A stretch of DNA of 64,000 nucleotides from Bacillus sp. AFS098217 (GTDB lineage Bacteria > Bacillota > Bacilli > Bacillales > Bacillaceae_G). The stretch lies in contig NZ_NVPR01000032.1 in assembly GCF_002551815.1 (NCBI RefSeq), positions 69,514 to 133,513 on the forward strand, in the 5' to 3' direction. The notes below the pieces were generated by a model, which was given only the letters and a program-made list of their open reading frames with translations, was not told the origin of the DNA and made no database searches. The position numbers and the translations under genes were made by a program. Shown here piece by piece: positions 43,536-52,551 of the stretch. Position 1 is the first letter of the stretch. Each line of letters starts with the position of its first letter.

Positions 43536-43785
43536 GATAAAAATTAAAAAAAGCATCGAAAATCGGTGCTTTTTTGCTTTTATAAATTTGATTTTCGGTC
43601 GGTATCTCTTCTTCGTCTCCATTTGCTTTCTTATCGCGTAAATCATTCACATAATAATCTAAGATCTCTTCTAACTCTTTGATACTTTCCTCAGAATCAT
43701 TTGAAATTTTGTCGTAATCTTTTGCATATTCAATAGCTATATTACAAAGATCTTGTATCCTATGACTCAGATTACTTTGCTCCAC
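43516..43785 (-). CDS. Small acidic protein, 3' end extended into a repeat
   Basis: An 89-residue protein rich in Asp/Glu (about 18-60 is helical, YDKISNDSEESIKELEEIL). The start is GTG with GGGAGGGAG about 8 bases upstream. The last 20 or so residues are encoded by a terminator-like hairpin (43546-43575) and a family 1 repeat, so the native protein may once have ended earlier near KSKKAPIF. Function unknown. Confidence 0.55.
   Translation of the reverse strand: MEQSNLSHRIQDLCNIAIEYAKDYDKISNDSEESIKELEEILDYYVNDLRDKKANGDEEEIPTENQIYKSKKAPIFDAFFNFYLAICGQ
43546..43575 (-). terminator. Terminator-like hairpin inside an ORF end
   Basis: AGCACCGA/TCGATGCT with one mismatch and a 3-base loop, followed on the minus strand by seven Ts. 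Confidence 0.6.
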
Positions 43786-43900
43786 GCCATGCTCCCTCCC
43801 AAACTTACTTGATAAACATTACATCACCCTATTTTCACGATGCATAATAAATAAACAACTGGTCATTTTAAAAACATAGTATCATAAAGGAGGAATATCA

Positions 43901-44425
43901 TTGAAAAAACTAAAGACTCTTTCAATCATTTCTTTGGCAACTATTTCATTGTTTGGATGTGCAGGAAATCAAAAAAATAAAGCATTGGATAATCGGCCAA
44001 ACAATAACGTACAAAATGTTACATATGAGGAGAATAATACGAATACTCAAAGAGTAAGAACTAATCCAAACGATGTCACGAACAATGAAACACGACTACG
44101 TGTAGCAAATGAAGCGGCAGATCGAATCGTTGAACTAGAAGAAATAGACAAAGCAAATGTAATCGTCACAAATCGAAATGCCTATGTTGCAGTTGTTTTA
44201 CGTGAAAACGTAAAAGGCGAAGTCACAAAGCAATTGGAAAAGAAAGTTGCCGATCAAGTTAGAGCTACCGATCCAAATATTCGTCATGTGTTTGTATCTT
44301 CAAATCCTGATTTTGTAAACCGCATGAGAGACTATACGGTCAAAATTAACCAAGGCAAACCCGTAACAGGACTATTTGAAGAATTTACCGAAACCGTTCG
44401 AAGAGTATTCCCTAATGCTCGATAA
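43901..44425 (+). CDS. YhcN/YlaJ-family sporulation lipoprotein
   Basis: A 174-residue lipoprotein. The signal peptide ends in the lipobox ISLFGC (Cys at 20). The mature part is an Asn/Gln-rich linker (about 22-65), then a YhcN/YlaJ domain (NEAADRIVELEEIDKANVIV to VFPNAR). Relatives in Bacillus are spore membrane lipoproteins that influence germination. The start is TTG behind AGGAGG. Monocistronic. Confidence 0.82.
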   Translation: MKKLKTLSIISLATISLFGCAGNQKNKALDNRPNNNVQNVTYEENNTNTQRVRTNPNDVTNNETRLRVANEAADRIVELEEIDKANVIVTNRNAYVAVVLRENVKGEVTKQLEKKVADQVRATDPNIRHVFVSSNPDFVNRMRDYTVKINQGKPVTGLFEEFTETVRRVFPNAR

Positions 44426-44459
44426 TAAAGCAACACATTCCTATTTAAGTTATTAAAAA

Positions 44460-44502
44460 ATAAAAAGTGTCATAGGTGTTAAATTACCATGACACTTTTT
44501 AC
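44460..44502. terminator. Bidirectional terminator
   Basis: AAAAAGTGTCAT pairs with ATGACACTTTTT; it serves the YhcN-like gene and dinB. Confidence 0.82.
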
Positions 44503-45737
44503 ATAAATTTATTCTCTAATTTCTGCTGAAAAGATTTCTCCTGCTTTCGAAATAATTGACTCCCTCTTTGCAAAATAGGGGTTCCATATTTATCATTAAT
44601 CTGGTCAATAACAGCTAATAATGGCTCTTCTTTCGCATCTTCTTCAAATGAAAATAAATCTAGTTGCTTAATTGATTCTGTCTTCCACTCTAGTTCAGTA
44701 GCTGTAACACCAAGCAATCGAATCGGATCTCCATCCCAATGCCCTTTCCATAAACGTGAGGCCGCTTGAAAAATATCACGTTCTTCCCAAATTGCATTTT
44801 TTAATTGCTTACTCCGCGTTACTGTACGCCGATCGTAGTATTTGATCATAATTTGGATGTTATAGCTGACCAGGGTACGTTTTTGTAGCCTTTTGCTAAC
44901 TGATTTCGATAATTGCTCTAACATATCAAGCAATTCCTTCTCTTCATCCATATCCTTCGAAAACGTCGTTGAGTTTCCAATGCTTTTATGCTGCCCCATT
45001 TGATTTGGATCGACTTCCCTATCATCCATACCTTTTGCTCTTTTTTGTAAATCAACACCATGCTTTCCTATTTTCGCACGAATCACATGCTCTTCTCCAT
45101 TTGCTAACTGACCAATTGTATGTATATGAATTTCTTTTAGTTTTTCCGCTGTTTTCTCACCAATTCCATGCATTGCTTCAACAGGACGCGGCCAAAGTAG
45201 CTCCTGAATATCTCGTTTCCGGAACACGGTAATACCAAGCGGTTTTTTCATATCTGACGCTGTTTTTGCGAGAAAAAGATTAGGAGCTATTCCAATACTA
45301 CACGGTAGTTGTAGCTCCGTTAATAACGCTTGCTGAATCATCTTAGCAATCTCAAGGGGAGATCCTAATCCATAACAATCTGTTATATCTAAATAACCCT
45401 CATCTATAGAAACAGGCTGTATCTTCTCAGTAAAACGTGAAAGAATTTGAAACATCTCAAATGACGCCTCGCGATATAATTTGAAATTTGGGTGCTTCAC
45501 AATTAATCCTGGGCATAATCGTTTCGCTTCCCAAAGTGGCATTGTTGTTCGTACCCCGTATTCTCTTGCTTCATAGCTACATGTTACAATGATTCCTTTT
45601 CGCTCTTTTTCATTTCCTGCAACCGCTAATGGCTTTCCTTTTAACGATGGATCACGCGCAATTTCAACTGATGCAAAAAAACAATTCATATCAACATGTA
45701 GAATGACACGACCGTTTTTTGGATACATTTCTTTCAT
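44499..45737 (-). CDS. dinB: DNA polymerase IV (Y family)
   Basis: A 412-residue translesion polymerase like B. subtilis PolY1 (YqjH). Palm motifs HVDMNCFFASVE and SIDEGYLDITD hold the catalytic Asp and Glu; the helix-hairpin-helix region is MHGIGEKTAEKL; a little-finger domain follows (about 245-350). QLDLFSFEED near residue 360 is a beta-clamp-binding motif. I start at the ATG at 45737 (MKEMYPKNG) behind GGGGGGTG; the 42-residue extension is unlike the family. A LexA box lies 24 bases upstream. Confidence 0.94.
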   Translation of the reverse strand: MKEMYPKNGRVILHVDMNCFFASVEIARDPSLKGKPLAVAGNEKERKGIIVTCSYEAREYGVRTTMPLWEAKRLCPGLIVKHPNFKLYREASFEMFQILSRFTEKIQPVSIDEGYLDITDCYGLGSPLEIAKMIQQALLTELQLPCSIGIAPNLFLAKTASDMKKPLGITVFRKRDIQELLWPRPVEAMHGIGEKTAEKLKEIHIHTIGQLANGEEHVIRAKIGKHGVDLQKRAKGMDDREVDPNQMGQHKSIGNSTTFSKDMDEEKELLDMLEQLSKSVSKRLQKRTLVSYNIQIMIKYYDRRTVTRSKQLKNAIWEERDIFQAASRLWKGHWDGDPIRLLGVTATELEWKTESIKQLDLFSFEEDAKEEPLLAVIDQINDKYGTPILQRGSQLFRKQEKSFQQKLENKFM

Positions 45738-45760
45738 GTTTTTCACCCCCCAGAAAAAAG

Positions 45761-45772
45761 GAACGTTTGTTC
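45761..45772. promoter_or_regulatory. LexA (SOS) box
   Basis: GAAC-GTTT-GTTC has both conserved half-sites of the Bacillus LexA operator GAAC-N4-GTTC. It lies 24 bases upstream of the dinB start, implying SOS induction. Confidence 0.8.
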
Positions 45773-45900
45773 TTATTTCTATTATATCAAATTTCATAGA
45801 AACAGTGGAGCTTTTCAAAAATAAAAACACGTTCTTTCTAATTATATTTTTTGATATACTCAAATTAAGAATGGATAATTATGTAAAAGGAGAGAGTAAG

Positions 45901-46101
45901 ATGAAAAACCATAATAAACTCAATTACACATTCCTAGTTATTATATTAATCATTGCTACTAACTATTTACTACTTCCAATTTTTAATATTAACTCCGCTG
46001 CACTTCTACCTCACACAGTACACGTCGCAACAACATATATACTTCCATGGATTTTTTTATATTGGTTCATTCGCCTTGTGAAGGCAATTGAATCCAAATG
46101 A
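45901..46101 (+). CDS. Small two-helix membrane protein
   Basis: A 66-residue protein with two transmembrane segments (about 9-29 and 44-62) joined by a short loop. AAAAGGAGAGAG stands 5-7 bases before the ATG. The reading frame runs much further upstream but through the divergent dinB promoter. It sits between dinB and the M20 peptidase, where B. subtilis has an equally small unknown gene. Function unknown. Confidence 0.72.
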   Translation: MKNHNKLNYTFLVIILIIATNYLLLPIFNINSAALLPHTVHVATTYILPWIFLYWFIRLVKAIESK

Positions 46102-46105
46102 AAAA

Positions 46106-46137
46106 GAGCGTGTAAACCTACTATAGGTTACACGCTC
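46106..46137. terminator. Terminator between convergent genes
   Basis: GAGCGTGTAA-CCTA/TAGG-TTACACGCTC, with five Ts on the minus strand. Confidence 0.8.
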
Positions 46138-46155
46138 CCTTAATATTACTTACAA

Positions 46156-47274
46156 TTATTTTGCTACCTCTTCAATAATTGCCACAACTAATTCAGCTGT
46201 TTTTGCTAATTCTTCAACAGGAATCTTTTCATTTGTTGTATGAATTTCTTCATAACCAACTGCTAAGTTTACTGTTGGAATACCATGCCCAGCAATTACG
46301 TTTGCATCACTTCCGCCACCACTTTGGTGAAGAGAAGGCGTACGACCAATTTTTTCAGCTGCACGTTTTGCAACTTCTACAACATGATCGCCATCAGCAA
46401 ATTTAAATCCAGGATACATAACTTTTACTTCAACATCTGCTTGACCGCCCATTTCTTTTGCAGTTGTTTCAAATGCTTCTTTCATTTTGGCAACTTGCTC
46501 TTGCATTTTTTCATCTATTAAAGAACGAGCTTCTGCAAAAATTTGTACATGATCACAAACGATATTTGTTTGTGTACCACCTTCGAAACGACCGATGTTT
46601 GCAGTTGTTTCAGAATCAATACGACCAAGTGGCATTTTTGCAATTGCTTTTGCTGCGATTGTAATCGCGGATACACCTTTTTCTGGTGCTACACCAGCAT
46701 GAGCTGTTTTCCCGCGAATAATGGCATTCACTTTCGCTTGCGTTGGAGCAGCAACTACGATTTCACCAACTTTTCCATCGCTATCTAATGCATAACCATA
46801 TTTTGCTGTAATACGCTCACGGTCTAATGCTTTCGCACCAACAAGACCAGATTCTTCACCAACTGTAATAATAAATTCAATTTTTCCATGAGGAATATTT
46901 TTCTCTTTTAAAACGCGAATTGCTTCAAACATAGATGCTAATCCAGCTTTATCATCTGATCCTAGAATTGTAGTACCATCTGATACGATATAACCATCTT
47001 TAATAGAAGGCTTAATTCCTTTACCAGGAACTACTGTATCCATATGAGAAGTGAAGTAAATTGTGTCTACACCTTCTTTTGTTGCTGGTAAAGTACAAAT
47101 TAAGTTACCTGCACCATGTCCAGTCACACCCATTGTGTCATCTTCAAATACTTCAACACCTAAAGCAGTAAATTTCTCTGTTAACACTTTACAAATTTCT
47201 GCTTCGTATTTTGTTTCAGAATCTACTTGCACTAACTCCATAAATTCATTTACTAAACGTTCTTGATTAATCAT
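46156..47274 (-). CDS. M20 peptidase, PepT-like (YqjE)
   Basis: A 372-residue zinc peptidase of the M20/peptidase T-like group. Metal and catalytic motifs: TSHMDTVVPG (about 82), LGSDDKAGLASM (about 112), TVGEESGLVGA (about 142), ALDSDGKVGE and HQSGGGSDANV. I start at the ATG at 47274 (MINQERLVNE), which has AGGAGG upstream. B. subtilis YqjE is the likely counterpart. It probably trims tri- or other small peptides; exact specificity is unknown. Confidence 0.88.
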   Translation of the reverse strand: MINQERLVNEFMELVQVDSETKYEAEICKVLTEKFTALGVEVFEDDTMGVTGHGAGNLICTLPATKEGVDTIYFTSHMDTVVPGKGIKPSIKDGYIVSDGTTILGSDDKAGLASMFEAIRVLKEKNIPHGKIEFIITVGEESGLVGAKALDRERITAKYGYALDSDGKVGEIVVAAPTQAKVNAIIRGKTAHAGVAPEKGVSAITIAAKAIAKMPLGRIDSETTANIGRFEGGTQTNIVCDHVQIFAEARSLIDEKMQEQVAKMKEAFETTAKEMGGQADVEVKVMYPGFKFADGDHVVEVAKRAAEKIGRTPSLHQSGGGSDANVIAGHGIPTVNLAVGYEEIHTTNEKIPVEELAKTAELVVAIIEEVAK

Positions 47275-47356
47275 CAGAATACGCCTCCTGCACTGCGTTA
47301 AGTATGTAACAACATTTATTATAACAGAATTTCGTAAAACTTTCGAAAGACAAGAC

Positions 47357-47396
47357 AAAAAACAGATAGTTCACACATCTAGATAACCATCTGTTT
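47357..47396 (-). terminator. Probable terminator of the acetyltransferase gene
   Basis: AAAACAGATGGTT and AAC-ATCTGTTTT-like arms pair with one mismatch across 17 bases, followed by Ts on the minus strand. Confidence 0.6.
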
Positions 47397-47400
47397 TCCT

Positions 47401-47946
47401 CTACTCATTTAAAAGCACCCAGCGCATATGGTCTTCCCAAATCCCATTCACCATTAACATTTTCCGAGACACACCTTCATATTGAAAACCAATCTTCGTT
47501 ACAACTTGTATAGATGCTAAATTACGAGGCATAATCGGTGCTTCTATACGATGTAAATGGAATTCTTGAAAAGCAACATCAATTGCTTTTCTAAGCGCTT
47601 CTGTTGTATATCCTTTATTTAATTCATCTTTATCCAGCTTATAACCAAGAACACAAGACTGATAAATCCCACGCACAATTAAACTGAAAGAAATACAACC
47701 AATAATATTTGAATCATCACCTTTTTTAAAAATCCATAATCGAATTATTTTTCCTTCTGCAAACTCTTTTTTATCTTTTTGCAAACGTCTCTTTTGATAA
47801 TCTAATGTAAAAAAATCATCTGGTCGATATTCTTCCCATGCTTTTAAAAACTCACGATTTTTGTCGTAATATTGAAGAACTTGTTCTGCATACGACTCAT
47901 CAATTTCTCTCAATTGCAAACGCTCTGTTTCGTATATTCTCATCAT
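47401..47946 (-). CDS. GNAT acetyltransferase, RimJ type
   Basis: A 181-residue GNAT enzyme of the RimJ/RimL branch: ETERLQLREIDES near the N terminus, YKLDKDELNKGYTTEALRKA (CoA-binding, about 115-134) and HRIEAPIMPRNLASIQVVTK. I start at the ATG at 47946, behind GGAGA; the 27-residue upstream frame lacks a site. The substrate is probably a ribosomal or other protein N terminus. Confidence 0.83.
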   Translation of the reverse strand: MMRIYETERLQLREIDESYAEQVLQYYDKNREFLKAWEEYRPDDFFTLDYQKRRLQKDKKEFAEGKIIRLWIFKKGDDSNIIGCISFSLIVRGIYQSCVLGYKLDKDELNKGYTTEALRKAIDVAFQEFHLHRIEAPIMPRNLASIQVVTKIGFQYEGVSRKMLMVNGIWEDHMRWVLLNE

Positions 47947-48144
47947 CGTATCTCCATTCTTCAGCTTGCAAAACTTTTTAAAAGACAAAAAAACTTGCTT
48001 CCCATCTTGTTTATATTCTCTATACATTTCGAATTTTCCTGTTCCATTTTAAATACACTTCTCGCATTTTGTTCATACTCTCCCCTTGTCCCTGCTTTCA
48101 TTTCTCGTTACAATGAAGTTGTAACGATTGCAAGGAGGCTCGGT

Positions 48145-48237
48145 ATGAATAAAAAAACACAAAAAATAATGGTATATATCATGCTAATTTCCATGCTTGT
48201 AACAACATTACTTGCTGGTGCAAGTATGTTTTGGTAA
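48145..48237 (+). CDS. prli42: Stressosome-associated miniprotein Prli42
   Basis: A 30-residue membrane peptide, MNKKTQKIMVYIMLISMLVT then TLLAGASMFW, with a basic N terminus and one transmembrane helix. It resembles Prli42, a short membrane anchor for the RsbR stressosome first described in Listeria and conserved in Bacillaceae. AAGGAGG stands 8 bases before the ATG, and a strong terminator directly follows. Too short for most gene finders. Confidence 0.82.
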   Translation: MNKKTQKIMVYIMLISMLVTTLLAGASMFW

Positions 48238-48264
48238 AAAGGGCGACATGTTCGCCCTTTTTTT
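48236..48264 (+). terminator. prli42 terminator
   Basis: GGGCGA-CATGT-TCGCCC followed by eight Ts, directly after the stop. Confidence 0.9.
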
Positions 48265-48284
48265 ACTTTCTACACGCATATACA

Positions 48285-48327
48285 AACAGGCTGTTTATTC
48301 TCCTAGATAGAAAATAAACAGCCTGTT
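48285..48327. terminator. 15-bp perfect stem-loop
   Basis: AACAGGCTGTTTATT pairs perfectly with AATAAACAGCCTGTT across a 13-base loop. It lies after the minus-strand membrane gene; the T tract is short, so it may be its terminator or a stabilising 3' hairpin. Confidence 0.6.
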
Positions 48328-48354
48328 CAATCACAACCAATACATCATGTATAT

Positions 48355-48633
48355 CTATTTTATGACTAATAAAATCGCTACAATACTAAATGAAAATGCC
48401 ATCATAAGAGCCATCACAAAGCTGGTATAATGCTTCTGTTGGAACGCCCCAATTACAAAGGTTACATTCAGCAATACCATAAATATAATTGATACAAAAA
48501 AAGAGCATATATTAAAAATTGCCAATATGAAAGTAACAATGAATAAAAAGCCAACCAAAAATTGCATATAAGAAATCTTTGAATTCAAATGCATATAAGC
48601 AAGCCCTTTCTTATCGTCTTTGTATATTCTCAT
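48355..48633 (-). CDS. Small membrane protein of unknown function
   Basis: A 92-residue protein (if started at MRIYKDDKKG) with three hydrophobic segments covering most of residues 25-92. The frame opens at a TTG overlapping the upstream stop (48660), and a third option (MHLNSK, 48594) has AAAGGG upstream; none is decisive. Close packing behind the L,D-transpeptidase gene suggests co-transcription. No family recognised. Confidence 0.55.
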   Translation of the reverse strand: MRIYKDDKKGLAYMHLNSKISYMQFLVGFLFIVTFILAIFNICSFFVSIIFMVLLNVTFVIGAFQQKHYTSFVMALMMAFSFSIVAILLVIK

Positions 48634-48656
48634 TAACGCATGAATATGTACACATG

Positions 48657-49214
48657 TCAAGACAAGTTAAATGTGAGAAAAAGCCACTTTGTGTTGACTT
48701 TTTCATAAACAATTGCTCCTTTTTCTTTTGCAAGCTGCTCAAATGTGCTTTTTGATTTCACAATCCACACCTTTGTTCCGATTGGAATACGGTCAAATAA
48801 ATATTCCACATCTTGTTTCTTCATCCGTATACATCCTTGTGAAATATATTTTCCAATTGAGCTTGGTTGGTTTGTGCCATGAATACCATACTTACTACCA
48901 TCAGTCCCCCACGCGTTAAAACCCATCCATCTAGATCCAAGTGGATTTTTTGGCGATCCACCGGGGATATTCTTCGCAATATAATAAGGGTTCTTCGCTT
49001 TCATTACAATATCAAAAGTCCCTTCTGGCGTTAACTCGTTTGTTTTTCCCGTCGCGACAGGGAAAACATTTTGAATCTTTCCATCATTAATATAAGCAAG
49101 CTTATTTGTCTCTTTATTTACAATAATAAAGGGATCTCCAGCGCGTGGATTATCACCAAGAGGCCAAATAGGTGAAAGAGAAACAAATAAGAATAAAGAC
49201 AGAAGATACGGCAT
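48657..49214 (-). CDS. L,D-transpeptidase (YkuD domain)
   Basis: A 185-residue secreted enzyme. The N-terminal 18 or so residues form a signal peptide; the YkuD domain (about 26-155) has the catalytic motif HGTN-x3-SIG-x3-SxGCIRM with His and Cys. It forms 3-3 cross-links in peptidoglycan or attaches proteins, commonly in spore cortex or stationary cells. No LysM domain is present. It lies just after yqjA on the same strand (16 bases). Confidence 0.9.
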   Translation of the reverse strand: MPYLLSLFLFVSLSPIWPLGDNPRAGDPFIIVNKETNKLAYINDGKIQNVFPVATGKTNELTPEGTFDIVMKAKNPYYIAKNIPGGSPKNPLGSRWMGFNAWGTDGSKYGIHGTNQPSSIGKYISQGCIRMKKQDVEYLFDRIPIGTKVWIVKSKSTFEQLAKEKGAIVYEKVNTKWLFLTFNLS

Positions 49215-49230
49215 AAGTACTTCCTACCTT

Positions 49231-50199
49231 CTATATAAGTTCTTTTATATTATCCTTTCCCTTAAAACGACTTTTAATAAGTAAATATTGCTCCATTTCA
49301 TACACAAGTTGAACAAGTTTGGCACGCATTTCAAATTCTTCTCGTGTTTTCGGAAGAGGCATCTCTCTAAAAATCTCTCTCATTTCTTGTAATTGTCTAA
49401 GTGAAATAAGCCCCGTACTCTCTGGACGAATCGAATTCCCCACATTTGTAATCACTTCCGCAATCATATCAGCCTGCTCATATGACCATGATAAGGAAGC
49501 TGCCAATGGCATAATTCTTTCTAAAATCTCAAATTGTTGCATGCGCATATCAAAATACCGATAATAATAGTCATCTTCTCTCATAAATTGATTTTCAAGC
49601 TTTTTAAAGGATAAATCCTTCGCTTGTTTCAATATCTCCTCTGTTTCAATTAATTCTTTTCCATCCCAAGTGCTATCTCGATTCCGCAAATAAGCAGCCA
49701 TCTCATATAAAATCTTCTTAAAATTTACTTCCACTTGTTCCTGATACCTTGTTAATTTCTTTTCCGCACTTGGCATATACATATTCACTAATAAAGCTAC
49801 ACTAATTCCGATTGTTATAACTGCAACTTCATTTCCAATCGCTGACCATGTAATATATTTTAATGAATATAAATGCATAACAATAACAGAACTTGTAACA
49901 ATCCCTTCTTGAATTTTACACATAACAGCTGTCGGGATAAAGGTAAGCAGTAGCAAGCTAATTGCAAATGGTGTATAACCAATTGTTTCAAAAATACAAA
50001 ACGAAAACACCATTGATAATAAACACGCTAAAAATCGGTGCAAAGAGGCTTGCAGTGATTTTCGCTTCGTATTTTGCACACATAAAATAACTAAGATCCC
50101 CGCAGAACTATAAAATTCTAATCCTAAAAGCTGCGCCATAAAGACTGCTATCCCTGTTCCGACTGCTGTTTTCACTGTACGGTATCCAATTCTGAACAT
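49231..50199 (-). CDS. yqjA: Aromatic acid exporter-family membrane protein YqjA
   Basis: A 322-residue protein: four to six hydrophobic helices in residues 8-145 (FUSC/ArAE_1-like domain; SSAGILVILCVQNTKRKSL) and a soluble helical C-terminal domain (about 150-320). The length and architecture match B. subtilis YqjA. I start at the ATG at 50199 (MFRIGYRTVK), preceded by TAGGAG. Transport of aromatic acids is suggested by family name only. Confidence 0.8.
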   Translation of the reverse strand: MFRIGYRTVKTAVGTGIAVFMAQLLGLEFYSSAGILVILCVQNTKRKSLQASLHRFLACLLSMVFSFCIFETIGYTPFAISLLLLTFIPTAVMCKIQEGIVTSSVIVMHLYSLKYITWSAIGNEVAVITIGISVALLVNMYMPSAEKKLTRYQEQVEVNFKKILYEMAAYLRNRDSTWDGKELIETEEILKQAKDLSFKKLENQFMREDDYYYRYFDMRMQQFEILERIMPLAASLSWSYEQADMIAEVITNVGNSIRPESTGLISLRQLQEMREIFREMPLPKTREEFEMRAKLVQLVYEMEQYLLIKSRFKGKDNIKELI

Positions 50200-50245
50200 A
50201 TCACTACTCCTATATGTATAAACGTATTTACAATAAGTATAAAAA

Positions 50246-50270
50246 AAAGGATGACAAACTGTCATCCTTT
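50246..50270 (-). terminator. Terminator of the art operon
   Basis: AAAGGATGAC/GTCATCCTTT with a 5-base loop and eight Ts on the minus strand. Confidence 0.88.
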
Positions 50271-50299
50271 TCTCTTATTATTCACTTAATTTTTATATG

Positions 50300-51022
50300 T
50301 TACAATATTTTTTGTAGAAATTCTTGTGCCCGTTCGCTCTTTGGGCTTGTAAAAAACTGCTCTGGATTCGCGTCTTCAACTAGTTTCCCACCATCTAAGA
50401 AAAGTACACGATCGGCTACTTCTCTCGCAAAACCCATCTCATGGGTTACAATCGCCATTGTCATTCCAGTAGTCACTAAAGACTTCATTACTTCTAGTAC
50501 TTCTTTTACCATCTCAGGATCAAGCGCAGACGTCGGTTCATCAAATAGCATGACTTCCGGCTCCATAGCAAGCGCTCTCGCAATGGCTACACGTTGTTTT
50601 TGTCCACCTGAAAGACGATTTGGATATGCGTCCTTTTTATCCAATAGTCCTACTTTTTCAAGTAGTTCCTTCGCTTTATTCTCTGCATCTTGTTTTGCTA
50701 TCCCTTTTACATTTACAGGTGCATACGTAATATTTTCTAACACCGTCATATGAGGAAATAAATGAAAATGCTGAAACACCATCCCTACATTTTCACGAAC
50801 ACTCATAATATTTGTTCTTGGATTTGTCACTTCTTCATTACCAATCCAGATTTGACCACTTGTCGGTGTTTCTAGTACATTCATACAACGTAAAAATGTT
50901 GATTTTCCCGATCCTGATGGTCCTACAATTGCAACAACCTCTCCCTTCTCAATCGTTGTTGTAATCCCTTTTAATACTTCATTCTGTTCAAACGTTTTAT
51001 GAAGGTTTTCAATTTTAATCAC
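50300..51022 (-). CDS. artM: Arginine ABC transporter ATP-binding protein
   Basis: A 240-residue polar-amino-acid ABC ATPase. Walker [10 protein letters not shown] (about 34-42), Q-loop [11 protein letters not shown], signature LSGGQKQRV and Walker [13 protein letters not shown] are intact. It overlaps artQ by 8 bases. Together with artQ and artP it forms a high-affinity arginine (possibly also lysine/ornithine) importer like B. subtilis YqiXYZ. Confidence 0.92.
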   Translation of the reverse strand: MIKIENLHKTFEQNEVLKGITTTIEKGEVVAIVGPSGSGKSTFLRCMNVLETPTSGQIWIGNEEVTNPRTNIMSVRENVGMVFQHFHLFPHMTVLENITYAPVNVKGIAKQDAENKAKELLEKVGLLDKKDAYPNRLSGGQKQRVAIARALAMEPEVMLFDEPTSALDPEMVKEVLEVMKSLVTTGMTMAIVTHEMGFAREVADRVLFLDGGKLVEDANPEQFFTSPKSERAQEFLQKIL

Positions 51023-51674
51023 TTTTCTTCATTCTCCCTTCAATTGCTTTCCCAATCACTGTAAGAATAATCACTAGAATATAATAAACAAGTCCGACAA
51101 ATAGTAACGGTTCAAGGTACTTAAATGTTTCACCGCCTACAATATACGCACGGCGCATTAAGTCTGTAGCACCAATTACTGTCACTACTGCCGATTCTTT
51201 TGTAAGTGTTGCAAATTCGTTCACAAGTGCTGGTAAAATATTTTTTAATGCTTGTGGTAAAATAATATTTCGCATCATTTTTCCATATGGAACACCTAGT
51301 GCCATTGCAGCTTCTGTCTGTCCTTTATCAACCGCTTGAATCCCTGCACGTATTATCTCTGACATATATGCACCCGAATTTAAACTAAATGCAAGTACTG
51401 CTGCTAAAAAGGCTGGTATATCATATCCAGTCATTTGCGGAACACCGAAATAAATAATCATTAATTGCAAGACAAGTGGTGTACCACGAAATATCGATGT
51501 ATATAAATCAGCAGCGATATTTAAAACTCTTATTCTAGCAATTTTACAAAGTGCCAATAACGTTCCTAACACAAAACCAGCCAAAGCAGATACAGCTACA
51601 ATTTTTAATGTTACTTCTAAACCTTTTAATATATATGGTATCGACGGAGTAATTGCCGAAAAATCTAGATTCAT
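51015..51674 (-). CDS. artQ: Arginine ABC transporter permease
   Basis: A 219-residue HisM-type permease with about five transmembrane segments. The EAA loop ([22 protein letters not shown], about 128-149) contacts the ATPase. The N-terminal half has the [15 protein letters not shown] amphipathic start typical of polar amino acid permeases. It lies 37 bases after artP and overlaps artM. Confidence 0.92.
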   Translation of the reverse strand: MNLDFSAITPSIPYILKGLEVTLKIVAVSALAGFVLGTLLALCKIARIRVLNIAADLYTSIFRGTPLVLQLMIIYFGVPQMTGYDIPAFLAAVLAFSLNSGAYMSEIIRAGIQAVDKGQTEAAMALGVPYGKMMRNIILPQALKNILPALVNEFATLTKESAVVTVIGATDLMRRAYIVGGETFKYLEPLLFVGLVYYILVIILTVIGKAIEGRMKKSD

Positions 51675-51711
51675 CTTTTGTCATTCCTCTCACAGAAAAT
51701 AGAAAGGCAGC

Positions 51712-52491
51712 TTATTTCTCGCTGCCAAACCATTTCTTCACTAATTTATCCATCTCGCCATTCTCTTGCATTTTTTTAATCACTTTATTAAATTCCGCTG
51801 TTTTATCACTGTTTTTTGGAAGGGCAATTGCTGCTCCTACTTCTTCCGGAGCTTCTTGAATCTCAATTCCTTGTAAATCTTTCATCTTTTCTAAATAATT
51901 TTTAGCAACTGTATCTTCTAAAATGGCAGCATCAAAACGTCCCGCTTGAATTTCCTGTACAACTTCTGGTATACGGTCACGCCCCTCTGTCTGGAAGTTC
52001 ACTTGCTTTTTAAATTCATTTGCTTTTTCTTCTTGAATAGAACCTGTTTGTACCCCTACTTTTTTATCTTTTAAATCTTGTAATGACTTAATGCCAGAAT
52101 CTTTTTTCGAAATAATCATATTTTTAGCAACAAAATAAATATCTGTAAAATCTGCATTTTCCTTACGTTTTGGAGTAGGCGTCATACCAGCCATAACAAA
52201 ATCAACTTTTCCTGAGCTAAGTGATGCTAGTAATCCCCCAAAATCCATATCTTTCACTTTCACTTCATAACCAAGTTCTTTTCCAATATATTTTGCAATA
52301 TCTATATCAAAACCAATAATTGCGTCACTTTTTGAAGCTTCTACATATTCATACGGTTTATAATCCGCTGAAGTCCCCATAACAAGTACTTTTTTGTTTG
52401 TATTCGCTTCTTTTGTTTCTCCCTTACTACAAGCACTAAACATACTTACGATTAAAATAAGTGCAAATGAAATAGATAATAACTTCTTCAT
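51712..52491 (-). CDS. artP: Arginine ABC transporter substrate-binding lipoprotein
   Basis: A 259-residue solute-binding lipoprotein of family 3. The lipobox is SMFSAC (Cys at about 21). Ligand-binding-fold motifs are ADYKPYEY, GFDIDIAKYI, FVMAGMTPTPKRKENADFTD and VGVQTGSIQEE. Context as first gene of artPQM and similarity to YqiX point to arginine. AGGGGGAAG precedes the ATG, with a sigma-A promoter upstream. Confidence 0.92.
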   Translation of the reverse strand: MKKLLSISFALILIVSMFSACSKGETKEANTNKKVLVMGTSADYKPYEYVEASKSDAIIGFDIDIAKYIGKELGYEVKVKDMDFGGLLASLSSGKVDFVMAGMTPTPKRKENADFTDIYFVAKNMIISKKDSGIKSLQDLKDKKVGVQTGSIQEEKANEFKKQVNFQTEGRDRIPEVVQEIQAGRFDAAILEDTVAKNYLEKMKDLQGIEIQEAPEEVGAAIALPKNSDKTAEFNKVIKKMQENGEMDKLVKKWFGSEK

Positions 52492-52551
52492 GTTTCTTCC
52501 CCCTAATAATGTATATTTAAAAGTTTTATAGATTTTTTATTCGGTATCCGT

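Noticed and set aside
45738-45863. 42-residue N-terminal extension of DinB
   Set aside because: It runs through the LexA box and promoter and is unlike any Y-family polymerase N terminus.
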